Source: Bulleidia extructa W1219 (GTDB taxonomy: Bacteria; Bacillota_I; Bacilli_A; Erysipelotrichales; Erysipelotrichaceae). Taken from it: a DNA stretch of 64,000 nt. This document shows positions 17,461 to 26,154 of this stretch, one piece after another; position 1 is the stretch's first letter; the number at the start of each line of letters is the position of its first letter. The notes beneath the pieces are model-generated. The model was not told the origin of the DNA. It did no database searches and worked only from the letters and a program-made list of their open reading frames with translations. Both the position numbers and the translations under genes were made by a program. The stretch is taken from positions 89,290-153,289 of the forward strand of contig NZ_ADFR01000009.1 in assembly GCF_000177375.1 (NCBI RefSeq), read 5' to 3'.

Positions 17461-18330
17461 TTATGCAGCATGGTGGCAATATACACCAGCAAGCTTGTTT
17501 TCATACACATCAACTAAGCCATATTTGCGGTATCCGAAGATGTAACCGTCTGCCGTTTGGTTTTGTTCAGGTGTAACAATCTTTGGTGCAATGTGCTTGT
17601 TGTACTTTAAGATTGCAGACTTTTCAACAATCATGAAGTTGATTTCCTTACCGGCTGTGTTCTTTCTGAAACCACCCGCTTCTTCTCCACCAGTCTTCCC
17701 ATCAAGTAAATCAATTGTTGTGTAGAAACGAGCTTGTGGAACTTCTACAACCTTTGAGAACTTGTTTAGAACAGCCTTAGACTTTGTTGTGTCTAGATCA
17801 TCAATCAAGCCCTTTAATGTAGGCGTGATGTAAAGGATACGGCTTTCTGTTGGAACCTGGTCTTCATCCATCTTTGTAGATGCTGTACGTAACGCCTTAA
17901 CCACAGCTTCACCAGTAGCTAATGCACCAGTTGCACTTGAAACGCCTGTCTTACCTGCTAACTTGGCAAAAGTAAATGCATCTCCTTCAGGAGCTACCCT
18001 TGTACGTGTGAACTCTCCCATAATCTTTGGAGCAATCACATTCATTGTTTCTTCTTCATCCATGTTGTCTACATTGAATGCACGACCACGCTCATAGTTG
18101 AACTTAACAGTTTCATACTTGAACTTAACATTGCCCTTTGTATAGCCTTCGTTACGGTCATACTTTCCTAAACCATCCATCTCTAACTTAGGAATAACGA
18201 TTTCATTCGCATTTGCTCCTTCTTTAGCTAGTTCTGGATCAGATTCTAGATCGGCTGTTAATGATGCGAGTGCATAAACCTGATCTAAGAGTGGTACATA
18301 CTTCTTTGCATATTCGATTGTATTTGGCAT
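17461..18330 (-). CDS. Major capsid protein
   Basis: A 289-residue protein that begins MPNTIEYAKKYVPLLDQVYA, the start of a common Firmicute phage capsid family. It follows the scaffold gene. The middle has GKYDRNEGYTKGNVKFKYET and GRAFNVDNMDEEETMNVIAP; the C-terminal part has NFMIVEKSAILKYNKHIAPK and GYIFGYRKYGLVDVYENKLA. It is presumed to form the HK97-fold icosahedral shell. No protease gene was seen, so maturation probably relies on a separate scaffold. Confidence 0.85.
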   Translation of the reverse strand: MPNTIEYAKKYVPLLDQVYALASLTADLESDPELAKEGANANEIVIPKLEMDGLGKYDRNEGYTKGNVKFKYETVKFNYERGRAFNVDNMDEEETMNVIAPKIMGEFTRTRVAPEGDAFTFAKLAGKTGVSSATGALATGEAVVKALRTASTKMDEDQVPTESRILYITPTLKGLIDDLDTTKSKAVLNKFSKVVEVPQARFYTTIDLLDGKTGGEEAGGFRKNTAGKEINFMIVEKSAILKYNKHIAPKIVTPEQNQTADGYIFGYRKYGLVDVYENKLAGVYCHHAA

Positions 18331-18342
18331 TTAATATTCCTC

Positions 18343-18984
18343 CTATTTTTTAACACCAAAATTTTTGGCAAGGACATCATCCAGTGATGCCTTTGAATTG
18401 GAGCCATCTGCTCCGATTTTTGTGAAACCCTGTACTGTCGCTCCTACCTGTGCTTTGAAATCAGGGAATGCCTTCACAACTTCTTCGATAGCAGCTTTAA
18501 CACTGTCTTCAACAATTTCCCCTTTATCGTTTAACAACTTGGAACGATCAATAAGTTTTGCTAAGAAAGGTAATTTTTCAGCGCTAACACCTTCAGCAAA
18601 TTCTGAAATCTTCTTATCGATTTCGATATTTTGAATCTGCAGCTTTAAGCGCTTATTTTCTGCAAGCATATCTGCTTGTTCCTTTTCTTTAGACTGCTTG
18701 TCTGCTTCTTTCTTATCTTTGAACTCTTTGATTGCCTTATCCATTTCAATAGCAGATACTCCTTGCTCTTTTAGATATCCTTTCAAGGCAGCATATTGAG
18801 CTTGTGATCCACGTTTGTCTAAAACATCAGCAATCTTGTCGTAGTCGATAGAAACGCTTGAATTTGCCCCTTGCGCGCTAGGTGAAGCACCATTGTTGTT
18901 ATTTCCATCTCCTGTGTTTGGTTGTGCTCCATCATCAGCAAAATACTGAATCTGAAGCGGATACTTTAAAAAAACTTGTTCCAT
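18343..18984 (-). CDS. Capsid scaffold protein (DUF4355-like)
   Basis: A 213-residue protein whose start at 18984 follows AGGAGG at five bases. It has a low-complexity N-terminus rich in Asn and Gly, a long central charged coiled coil (FKDKKEADKQSKEKEQADML and following), and a C-terminus with SKASLDDVLAKNFGVKK, typical of phage scaffolds encoded just before the capsid gene. It directs capsid assembly and is lost from mature heads. Confidence 0.75.
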   Translation of the reverse strand: MEQVFLKYPLQIQYFADDGAQPNTGDGNNNNGASPSAQGANSSVSIDYDKIADVLDKRGSQAQYAALKGYLKEQGVSAIEMDKAIKEFKDKKEADKQSKEKEQADMLAENKRLKLQIQNIEIDKKISEFAEGVSAEKLPFLAKLIDRSKLLNDKGEIVEDSVKAAIEEVVKAFPDFKAQVGATVQGFTKIGADGSNSKASLDDVLAKNFGVKK

Positions 18985-19067
18985 AGTTTCCTCCTGTTTT
19001 TGGGTGTCTCCCATAAAAAAACACGCACCTTTTTTAATGGCTTGTCGTGATTGGCCATAAAAAACAA

Positions 19068-19268
19068 TTACCTAAACCATCCGCCAGTAGTTGCTTTAAC
19101 TTCTGTATTTGTTTCATTAGTGGCTGGTGAACTTTCCTCTAGTTTATTAGCCACACCGAATGCAATTAAAGTATTTGCCCGTTCTTCATCACATTCAATT
19201 TCTTTTCCGGCTTCAATGGTTTCATCTAGCAACCTATCAAAGTAGGATTGAATACATTCGACTTTCAT
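19068..19268 (-). CDS. Small hypothetical phage protein
   Basis: A 66-residue protein starting MKVECIQSYFDRLLDETIEA at 19268, behind AAAGGAGAAAGGG. It resembles the short proteins often found between portal/head genes and scaffold in Firmicute phages (N-terminal MKV, then GKEIECDEERANTLIAFGVA). The longer frame upstream is rejected because it would run through a terminator hairpin. Function unknown. Confidence 0.55.
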   Translation of the reverse strand: MKVECIQSYFDRLLDETIEAGKEIECDEERANTLIAFGVANKLEESSPATNETNTEVKATTGGWFR

Positions 19269-19290
19269 TCCCTTTCTCCTTTCATTAACT

Positions 19291-19316
19291 AAAAAAGCAC
19301 TCTTAACAGGGTGCTT
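19291..19316 (-). terminator. Terminator inside the late region
   Basis: On the minus strand AAGCAC pairs with GTGCTT and is followed by TTTT. It separates the portal/MuF block from the scaffold/capsid block. Confidence 0.65.
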
Positions 19317-19339
19317 GACTAATAGACACAAAGTGATAT

Positions 19340-19408
19340 ATTGATGGCGAAGAAGCTAATCGCCGTACACTTAACGCGTTGCGTTCGTACAGAGGGTTAG
19401 CTTTTTTT
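19340..19408. other. Compact multi-hairpin element in a 200-base gap
   Basis: This gap between the putative immunity gene and the 66-residue gene is unusually structured. AAGCTAA pairs with TTAGCTT over ~50 bases, GTAC pairs with GTAC inside it, AACGC pairs with GCGTT at the centre, and GGCGA pairs with TCGCC at 19343-19363. On the plus strand the outer stem is followed by a run of T (19401-19407), so it reads as a plus-strand terminator. On the minus strand, where genes lie, it may be an RNA processing or structural element. Confidence 0.4.
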
Positions 19409-19480
19409 ATACACTTTTACAACGCAATTATAGTTTTTACAAAATTTGTGTTTTTTTGGATGAAAAATATAGTGTTTTTC

Positions 19481-19789
19481 TTAAAAAACATCCACTAGCT
19501 CGCCTTTTTTTATCGCTTCAATAAAACTCTGATAATGATCAGTTTCTATCGCTTTTTGTAATCGCTCATTGACTAATGGCAATAAATCACTTGTAAAAGG
19601 CTCATTAAAATCATCATGTTGATAAAACGTTTCTAGATGATTACTTAAGTCAACCCATATATCTGCACTTGATGAAGGATATGCCGTAGTCAAAACACAT
19701 GCATATTTTGCGAATGCTTCATCGCCTTCAATCTCGCATACAACTGCGCGACCATTATAGCCCAGTATTTTTTTACAGCTTATCAACAT
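19481..19789 (-). CDS. Putative immunity protein for the MuF-linked toxin domain
   Basis: A 102-residue acidic, soluble protein with no recognised domain. The ATG at 19789 is behind AAAGG and overlaps the 3' end of the MuF-type gene by 17 bases; an in-frame GTG at 19798 is an alternative. A small acidic gene coupled to the end of a gene with a toxin-like C-terminal domain is the layout of immunity genes in MuF polymorphic toxins. The immunity role is inferred from context only. Otherwise a hypothetical protein. Confidence 0.5.
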   Translation of the reverse strand: MLISCKKILGYNGRAVVCEIEGDEAFAKYACVLTTAYPSSSADIWVDLSNHLETFYQHDDFNEPFTSDLLPLVNERLQKAIETDHYQSFIEAIKKGELVDVF

Positions 19790-21617
19790 TACCGCCACCT
19801 TTCTCTACATATATTGTAATACCTTTTTTCTTTAATTTACCAATAGTTTCTTGGGGTACGCTAACGTCTTTTCTTATAAATATAGATTCCACTTTATCAA
19901 TCCCTACCTTGCCATGATACTGTAATTCAAAATACCTCGCTTGCATATTATGGGAACTTTTCTGATACTCTTTAATAATCTTATGTGGATTATCTAAAGT
20001 TTCTTCAGAATAATGATTTAGCACTTCATACATTTCATTGGTTGCTCGTGGGTCAACCCCTGCAACTGATATACCATTTTTACAAGATCCAGCATGTATC
20101 TTACTAGCACTACCATAGCCCAAGCTATCCTGATCAGTATATGTAACATTGCTTCCCATTTTATCTTTATTAAATCTAACAATAATGCCGCCATATTGAT
20201 CAACACGTGCAGTGTTTGCGTCTTCCAAAAAATCTCTACATCCTAAATAACCATATTTTTCATATTCGTTTTTCTTAATTTTTTCTTCATACCCAAATAA
20301 ATTCTTTGAAGTTTCATTTCTGAATTTTAATATGTTTTTCGGATATTTCCCGACTTCTTGAGCATTCTTAAACCCTTCATCAACAATTTTATCTAATGAT
20401 TCAGGACTTACCGCCATGTGTAATTCGCAATTACTGAACAGCTTTTCTAGTTTCGTTTCAATAATCTGTATCTTTTCTTGTGATATATTTGAATATTTTT
20501 CTTTTATCCATCTTTTCTCATCTTTAACAAAATTGGAAAGTGTCTTTGGAATGTCTTTTAATTTTTCGATATTTTTCTCATACAACTCTCTTCTCTCATT
20601 CTTGATTTCTGCATACTGTTCCGCTTGCTTCAGGTATGCTTCATCTAAATCAACCAGCTTTCGCTCTTTGTTCGCGTGCTCCTGTATCTTATTCTCGTCA
20701 AAAGAGCCAATCTGTAGGCGTCTTTCTCTTTGAATTTGATGTTGGAGGTAGTGGTGCTCTTGTGTTCCTGGTGGGTTCTCATAGGACACTTGACCTGATG
20801 GTGTTCTTAAGTCGTCGTCGTCTTCGTCATCGGCCTCAGGGAAGTAGGTACTTAATTGATGTTTACAGTTGGGGTGAAATAGTCCACCGTGTATAGCCTC
20901 ACTTAATAAAGGAAGTTTCAATTGCTTAGCTTCGTCCGCTGTACCACCACTATATACATCATCAACATAGACTCTGCCCTGCCACGGTAGACAGGTCTTA
21001 GAACACATTCCATACTTCGATACCTTGACGGTATGTATTCCCATCTCCTGGCGTCTTGCACCATCTGCATATAGAGCCACTCGCTTATTAGCCGTTCTTA
21101 GCGACATCTCGGCATAGGTGGCTATGTTAACCCGACGGCCACCTTTATAGACCACACAGTTAATGCCTTTCGTCAAAAAGTCATCACTAGCCATGTCTAT
21201 TGCCTGTTTAAGCGACCCAGCACCACTGGCCATATAAACCTGAGCGTTGTATATGACCTTACGATAGGCGTCGTTAGTCGTCCGTAACATGGCCGTTTCA
21301 GCTTTAACGAGGTCGTGCGTGGAGGCCTTAATTAAAGCCCGCATTCTGTCATGGTTGACACCGAAAAAGTTAGTCTCTCGTTGACTTAGCAGGGTGTTCA
21401 AGAAATTCTCATTGATGGCTTGGAAACGGCTTGAAAAAAGCTTGGGGTTCTTCTTTTTGAAGTCCTCAAGCCCTTTTAATTGCTCCGCTTGCCATCTTGA
21501 CCAAGTAAAGCCCGTCTCTTTTTCTTCAAGGTTGTGCTTCTCCCAGTTCCGCTTCATCGACCCGATAAGCTCTAGCTCTATGCGTCGAAGCGCCTCGGCT
21601 ATATCGTACTCAGCCAT
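19773..21617 (-). CDS. MuF-type phage minor head protein with ART-like toxin C-terminus
   Basis: A 614-residue protein, about twice the size of a plain MuF/minor capsid 2 protein. Residues 1-~280 are the head domain with the family signature KYGMCSKTCLPWQGRVYVDD near 203 and GLFHPNCKHQLSTYFPEADD near 257. A charged helical linker (~310-390) leads to a C-terminal domain with HMAVSPESLDKIVDEGF, then YGGIIVRF...YTDQDSLG, and near the end FELQYHGKVGIDKVESIFI. That order resembles DUF3626/ADP-ribosyltransferase-type domains; this is my pattern reading. MuF toxins are carried in virions and fire on infection or in competition. A putative immunity gene overlaps its end. Confidence 0.75.
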   Translation of the reverse strand: MAEYDIAEALRRIELELIGSMKRNWEKHNLEEKETGFTWSRWQAEQLKGLEDFKKKNPKLFSSRFQAINENFLNTLLSQRETNFFGVNHDRMRALIKASTHDLVKAETAMLRTTNDAYRKVIYNAQVYMASGAGSLKQAIDMASDDFLTKGINCVVYKGGRRVNIATYAEMSLRTANKRVALYADGARRQEMGIHTVKVSKYGMCSKTCLPWQGRVYVDDVYSGGTADEAKQLKLPLLSEAIHGGLFHPNCKHQLSTYFPEADDEDDDDLRTPSGQVSYENPPGTQEHHYLQHQIQRERRLQIGSFDENKIQEHANKERKLVDLDEAYLKQAEQYAEIKNERRELYEKNIEKLKDIPKTLSNFVKDEKRWIKEKYSNISQEKIQIIETKLEKLFSNCELHMAVSPESLDKIVDEGFKNAQEVGKYPKNILKFRNETSKNLFGYEEKIKKNEYEKYGYLGCRDFLEDANTARVDQYGGIIVRFNKDKMGSNVTYTDQDSLGYGSASKIHAGSCKNGISVAGVDPRATNEMYEVLNHYSEETLDNPHKIIKEYQKSSHNMQARYFELQYHGKVGIDKVESIFIRKDVSVPQETIGKLKKKGITIYVEKGGGNVDKL

Positions 21618-23143
21618 TAGCTAAAGCCCATCCCGCTTCCTATGTCTGTTGGCACGTTTGGCTCAGGCAGATCAACCGCTCCGCTCTCTTCAGCAATACG
21701 TTGTGCTTCTTCATCTTTCCAAGCATCTTCTTTAGATTCGCCATACATCTCGTCTAGCGCGGTTCTAATTGACATTACTCCGCCTTGCTTAGCTTTAGTG
21801 ACAGTTTCGACAACAGCCTCAAACGATGGATTTGCATACTCACCGAAATCAACATTCACGTCGATGTCAAGCAATTGTGACAATCCCTTATTTGTCATAC
21901 CATCTTTCGTCATAAGCACACTTGTAATTAGCTTAGGAACCATCTCTGTAAAGGCCTCAATGATCGCATTTCTTGTATACAGAGTTGTTTTCTCTTTTTC
22001 TCTCTGTGCTTCGGCATTCTCTAACTTCTTTGTATCAATGCCTAATGTTGACGGGCTAATCAAGCCTTGTAGGCATAGATCCAAATAAGTAATGTAGCTC
22101 TGCAGATAGTTCTCTGTTGGGATTGAAGGCTGTACAACGCTGATTTGCTGTTTTGCATCCTCACCAATAGCGTTTCCTGTTTTTATAAAGCGATCATCAA
22201 AGTCATTTGGTAGAAGGTCCATTCCATTAGCGCCTTTAGGCACTAACGAATCAGGGATATACTTTGTCGCACGCCCTGCTCTAACTGCATCTGCCCATTG
22301 CGAAACAACCTCATCAAGCGCATCGTATGAATCCTTTTTCTTATCAAAAATTGATTCACCTCGACCTTTGTACATGGTTGATTCAAAGATAGAAAAAGGG
22401 ATTGCCATCATAAAGCTTCCCTTTGTTTTTGTTTCCTCATCATATCCGCCAAACTGCACATCTACTAGGTCCTTTGTTTCTTCTAGCTCATAAAGGTCCG
22501 TCTTACCCAAACTATATCCATTGATATGAAATAGCTCATACTTAACATAGCCATACCCGTAGCGTTCCTTTAGTAAGTACTTACGTGTTGTGCCTTCTTG
22601 AATCTTAACAGTCTTAAAAACAATCTCCACTAATCTTCCACGCTTGTGGATTAAATCAATCTTGTCTCCTGGATAAAACTCAATGATTGGCTCATTTGAA
22701 ATGTCGCTATCGACTGAAATTTTGAAAGCGCCATCGCCAACAAACAAAGTTTCTTTAATCGCTTGTTTGAATAATTTCTTCAGATTGTTATCATCTGCAA
22801 TCTTCTGCCATTCGTCATTACGCTTATTGACTTCGATTTTATTCAAATCACGAATAACAATATCCGTTAGCACTCTTACCGTTAATCCTGGCAAGCCTGT
22901 ATGAATCTTGTGAATAGGTGTAGACGGCGTTGCTCCCCAGAATGTTGCATTCTTATTACCAGCGCCCTTTATTTGCTTATAGAGCGCCGATAATTCTGCT
23001 GGCTGACCACGCATCCATACTCGGTTGATTCCTGCGTTAAATTCATAATCATAAGCTTCATCAATCGTTACTCCTTCTCGATCAGCAGGTTTTATTTCAA
23101 GCCATGATTGAATAGCTTGCTTGATGTTCATTCCAATACCCAT
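21617..23143 (-). CDS. Portal protein (SPP1 gp6-like)
   Basis: A 508-residue protein of usual portal length. GGAGG precedes the start. Signature stretches are GLTVRVLTDIVIRDLNKIEV near 75, FVGDGAFKISVDSD, and PFSIFESTMYKGRGESIFDK near 250, with the C-terminal helical region LQGLISPSTLGIDTKKLENA. It forms the dodecameric DNA channel and docks the terminase. It is four bases from terminase and abuts the MuF gene. Confidence 0.88.
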   Translation of the reverse strand: MGIGMNIKQAIQSWLEIKPADREGVTIDEAYDYEFNAGINRVWMRGQPAELSALYKQIKGAGNKNATFWGATPSTPIHKIHTGLPGLTVRVLTDIVIRDLNKIEVNKRNDEWQKIADDNNLKKLFKQAIKETLFVGDGAFKISVDSDISNEPIIEFYPGDKIDLIHKRGRLVEIVFKTVKIQEGTTRKYLLKERYGYGYVKYELFHINGYSLGKTDLYELEETKDLVDVQFGGYDEETKTKGSFMMAIPFSIFESTMYKGRGESIFDKKKDSYDALDEVVSQWADAVRAGRATKYIPDSLVPKGANGMDLLPNDFDDRFIKTGNAIGEDAKQQISVVQPSIPTENYLQSYITYLDLCLQGLISPSTLGIDTKKLENAEAQREKEKTTLYTRNAIIEAFTEMVPKLITSVLMTKDGMTNKGLSQLLDIDVNVDFGEYANPSFEAVVETVTKAKQGGVMSIRTALDEMYGESKEDAWKDEEAQRIAEESGAVDLPEPNVPTDIGSGMGFS

Positions 23144-23146
23144 TGG

Positions 23147-24514
23147 TTACTTTCCTCCAATTCCTATTTCTCTCTTAAATGGCAACCATGCATACTGATT
23201 TGCATTAATCGTGTGATCGTTACCATCTTCAGGTTCATATTTGTTTTCCTTCCAGCTGTAGACTTCCATTTCGTGGATGTGATTCTTGCAGTGGTCTAAT
23301 ACCAGGTAATCACCTTTAGCAATCCATCCTAGCTGCAAGTTGATGCGGTCGATAATCTTTGTTTTCTTGTAGGCTGGTATCACCTCGTAGATGCTACCGT
23401 TCAAGCGTTTGCATTTCTGCCATTCTGTGAAGGTCGCTTGATCAGCCGAATCCAAGAACATGTACTTTGCATATCCCCACTTCTCTCGATTTCTTTCCGC
23501 AAAGTCAACTAATCTTTGTACTGTGTCGCTTGGAGCAATCGGAATCTGCAGATCTGCATTGTTGTAAACTTCTTCATCAAGCGTTATCAGTTTACCGTTA
23601 AACGTTATTCCCTGAAACAGCATGGCGATCGTATCAGGTGACTTTTGTGAGTAGGCTGTATCGATGCCTACCGTGAAAACCTTAAAGGCCTTCCTGAACT
23701 TGTCTTTGCCGCCTATTTGAGCGATTAGTTGCTCGTACGTGATAACATTCGTCTTGCGCTCAAAGTTGCTAAAAACGAGCCCTGTGGCCCTTCCACGAAG
23801 CCCCTTGATCTTATTCTTCCAGAGTTTAGTGCCTACTGGTACAGATTCAATAATCTGAGTTTTCTTTTCTTCAGATAATCCATAGTTGTCATCAAAGTTA
23901 AAAAACCAGTGTATCCAGTTTGGATGCTCCGGCTCGTTTAAATCATTTAGAATCTCTTGTGGTGTTTCTTTTGTCCATTTCTGAATGGGACGGCAACGAT
24001 TGATGTACTCTTTGTATACAGGGAGTGATGGGTCATCAGGGTTCAATGTCATCATGGTATAGTCTGCACGCATAATAGACTCGCGCACAAATTCCATGTT
24101 TGCTGTGTTTACCTCGTCAATAAGTAGGCATCCATACTGGCCACCTAACGCATCTTTCCACTTCTCTTTGGTAGAATAGCCAACTATAAAGACAATCTTA
24201 TCTCCAGTTGTGGCGTGCACGATTAAGTGTGGCATCTTGTATTCTTTTGATCCGTTGCCTTTGTACTCTACAAGATCGCCAAAGTCATCTAAAATCCCTA
24301 GGTCTTTATTAATCAGGTTCTTTTCTACCGTACCTGTATCATCACCTGCGATGATGTGAATCTTCTTAGGGGATTGCCAAACTTTCAAGATAAACTTGTA
24401 GACCCCGACGGTTGTCTTGCCTGCAGCAGTTGAGCCTTCAAGTGCTTCCAGTTCTGCATCATGCTTTAGAAATGCTTTGAACTTAGGTGATAGAATTAAT
24501 CGCAAATCGCTCAT
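23147..24514 (-). CDS. Terminase large subunit (PBSX-type)
   Basis: A 455-residue DNA-packaging motor. The ATPase half has Walker A EGSTAAGKTTVGVYKF near residue 26 and Walker B GCLLIDEVN near 130, with coupling motif TLNPDDPSLP. The C-terminal nuclease half has FTVGIDTAYSQKSPDTIAML and later FLDSADQATF, carrying the acidic metal ligands. It overlaps the small subunit by four bases. Confidence 0.93.
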   Translation of the reverse strand: MSDLRLILSPKFKAFLKHDAELEALEGSTAAGKTTVGVYKFILKVWQSPKKIHIIAGDDTGTVEKNLINKDLGILDDFGDLVEYKGNGSKEYKMPHLIVHATTGDKIVFIVGYSTKEKWKDALGGQYGCLLIDEVNTANMEFVRESIMRADYTMMTLNPDDPSLPVYKEYINRCRPIQKWTKETPQEILNDLNEPEHPNWIHWFFNFDDNYGLSEEKKTQIIESVPVGTKLWKNKIKGLRGRATGLVFSNFERKTNVITYEQLIAQIGGKDKFRKAFKVFTVGIDTAYSQKSPDTIAMLFQGITFNGKLITLDEEVYNNADLQIPIAPSDTVQRLVDFAERNREKWGYAKYMFLDSADQATFTEWQKCKRLNGSIYEVIPAYKKTKIIDRINLQLGWIAKGDYLVLDHCKNHIHEMEVYSWKENKYEPEDGNDHTINANQYAWLPFKREIGIGGK

Positions 24515-24927
24515 TCTTCATCAGCAACCTTCAATTGTTCGATTACATCATCAACCTTAGACTGCTTTGTTTCTAAAGAGCCTGATAGGTCAACCTTGCT
24601 GACGTATTCGCCATCCATCTTGTTATCGACATCAATAGCCTTGATACGCTCGTTTGGACTAATACTCTCATCTTCGGCCAGCCTTTTAAGAATTTCCTTC
24701 TTACGTTCGCGAGTCAATCCTGCCGTTTTTGCATTCTCTTCCTGAAGCTCTACATACCTAGCCCAAACCTCATCATCCCTTAACAGCTTAGATGCCTTGT
24801 TATCGACAGTCTCACTCTTCCATTTAGAAGCTTTAGGGTAAGCCACAAGATAGGCCTTTCGCTGTGACAAACCGCTAATAAGGCCTTGCACGTATTTCTC
24901 CTTCCTTGCATTTTTTAATACACCCAT
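24511..24927 (-). CDS. Terminase small subunit (Terminase_2-like)
   Basis: A 138-residue DNA-recognition subunit. The N-terminal helix-turn-helix part shows YVQGLISGLSQRKAYLVAYP and VDNKASKLLRDDEVWARYVE, the Terminase_2 pattern; a charged C-terminus would contact the large subunit. The start follows AGAAAGGGGGG. It opens the late operon. Confidence 0.85.
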   Translation of the reverse strand: MGVLKNARKEKYVQGLISGLSQRKAYLVAYPKASKWKSETVDNKASKLLRDDEVWARYVELQEENAKTAGLTRERKKEILKRLAEDESISPNERIKAIDVDNKMDGEYVSKVDLSGSLETKQSKVDDVIEQLKVADEE

Positions 24928-25072
24928 AAACTTACCCCCCTTTCTAAGAACTCAAACTCTCTTGCACAAAACCGAAGCCACCAGCCAGAAAGGACAAAGA
25001 CATACCAAAACAGAGTGAATTAAAGGATAAACTCTTATGAATAAAAGTTACTGGTGACCTCGATTTCATGCA

Positions 25073-25104
25073 AGAAAAAAACCACAAGTGCTCTACTCGT
25101 GGTT
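25073..25104 (-). terminator. Terminator downstream of the toxin gene
   Basis: AACCAC pairs with GTGGTT (with AGT/ACT extending the stem) and the minus strand continues in T residues. The remaining 24928-25154 interval holds no gene; I saw no strong late promoter in it. Confidence 0.8.
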
Positions 25105-25154
25105 CTTGCCCTATGCCCATTATAACATCAAAATTGGTGGGACATGTCCCAAAA

Positions 25155-25640
25155 TTAATGTTTCCCGTGATCGTATAATGAAAAATCTAAATCAAACCCC
25201 AGTATATGTAAAACTCTATTACAGTTATGAGATTTATACCCTATCATACGATATTTGTCCGTACAACCAAACCTAAAAACATGAATCTTTCTATCTTTAG
25301 CAAAAGATTTATTTGTACTTTTCCAATAGTTATCTATTATTTCCGAATTCAAATCACCGTAATCCAATAGTTCAAATCCACCTTTTGTTCTTTTACCTCG
25401 GGAACCAAGATCTTTCCAATTTGATTGTGAAATAGTTAATATTAAATCCATAAATTCTTCTATTGCCTTACTATTATTTTTCTTTTCACGTTTAAGTGCT
25501 TCAAAGGAATACTTGTTTTTAGATGTAATGCTTCCAAATTCTAACAGTACATCGTCCTCCCACTGTTTACATCTTTTACCTAAAATAGCAGGATTGGAAT
25601 TAATTTGATTCGATTCTTTTGGCCCCCTTAATTTTCCCAT
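25155..25640 (-). CDS. Probable Panacea-linked toxin (PanT-like)
   Basis: A 161-residue basic protein encoded 17 bases after a Panacea antitoxin. It has a charged N-terminus, a helical middle (EFMDLILTISQSNWKDLGSRG), a glycine/lysine-rich loop (GKRTKGGFELLD), and an end with KIHVFRFGCTDKYRMIGYKS and HILGFDLDFSLYDHG. The final R-x-IG-hydrophobic-FDxDxxxYDHG pattern suggests a small RelE/MqsR-like or related toxin fold, but I cannot name the family. Toxin role follows from pairing. Confidence 0.6.
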   Translation of the reverse strand: MGKLRGPKESNQINSNPAILGKRCKQWEDDVLLEFGSITSKNKYSFEALKREKKNNSKAIEEFMDLILTISQSNWKDLGSRGKRTKGGFELLDYGDLNSEIIDNYWKSTNKSFAKDRKIHVFRFGCTDKYRMIGYKSHNCNRVLHILGFDLDFSLYDHGKH

Positions 25641-25657
25641 AATAAAACAATCCTTGT

Positions 25658-26113
25658 TTATGCAATATAGTGTTCTTTAAAATACTTTTTAATACTATTT
25701 TGAGAAATCTCACCACTTTGTTGAGTATTTATCCATGGTGTTTCCTGATGTGTCATATTTCTAAGACCCCAAGCAGAATATTTAGCAAAAGTGTTATACA
25801 CTTCTTCTAGCAAACTCTCTTCTTCATCATCAAACTCATTAATAAAATCCTCATCAAAAACGATTCCGTTTGCTCTATTAACTTTGTATTCCTGATAAAC
25901 CGATTCAACAACTGGCCCATGTTCCCATGCAACGATTGGCTCATTGAAAAGTGGTCTATCAAAACAAGCTAAAAAACAACCTTGCGCATAATACAAAAGT
26001 TTTTGTAATTTCAAATTTGAAATCAAATCCGCATCGCTTTCACTCATAATCAAACGATTATAATTTAAAAACCATTTAGCAACGTAATTTGCTTTATAAC
26101 CTTTCTTTTCCAT
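25658..26113 (-). CDS. Panacea-domain antitoxin (DUF4065, SocA/GepA-like)
   Basis: A 151-residue protein with the Panacea signature: SNLKLQKLLYYAQGCFLACF near residue 31, then PIVAWEHGPVVESVYQEYK near 58, and a C-terminal GLRNMTHQETPW near 115. Panacea proteins neutralise a wide range of unrelated toxins (PanA/PanT systems, often in prophages) and some act as proteolysis adaptors. It is upstream of its partner in the same operon, the usual antitoxin-first order. Confidence 0.85.
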   Translation of the reverse strand: MEKKGYKANYVAKWFLNYNRLIMSESDADLISNLKLQKLLYYAQGCFLACFDRPLFNEPIVAWEHGPVVESVYQEYKVNRANGIVFDEDFINEFDDEEESLLEEVYNTFAKYSAWGLRNMTHQETPWINTQQSGEISQNSIKKYFKEHYIA

Positions 26114-26154
26114 AATGCCTCCTCCGCTTTCATCTAAATTTTAACATCTAATGT

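Noticed and set aside
25088..25276. Plus-strand open frame of 62 codons
   Set aside because: It starts inside a terminator hairpin, has no ribosome site and is antisense to the toxin gene.
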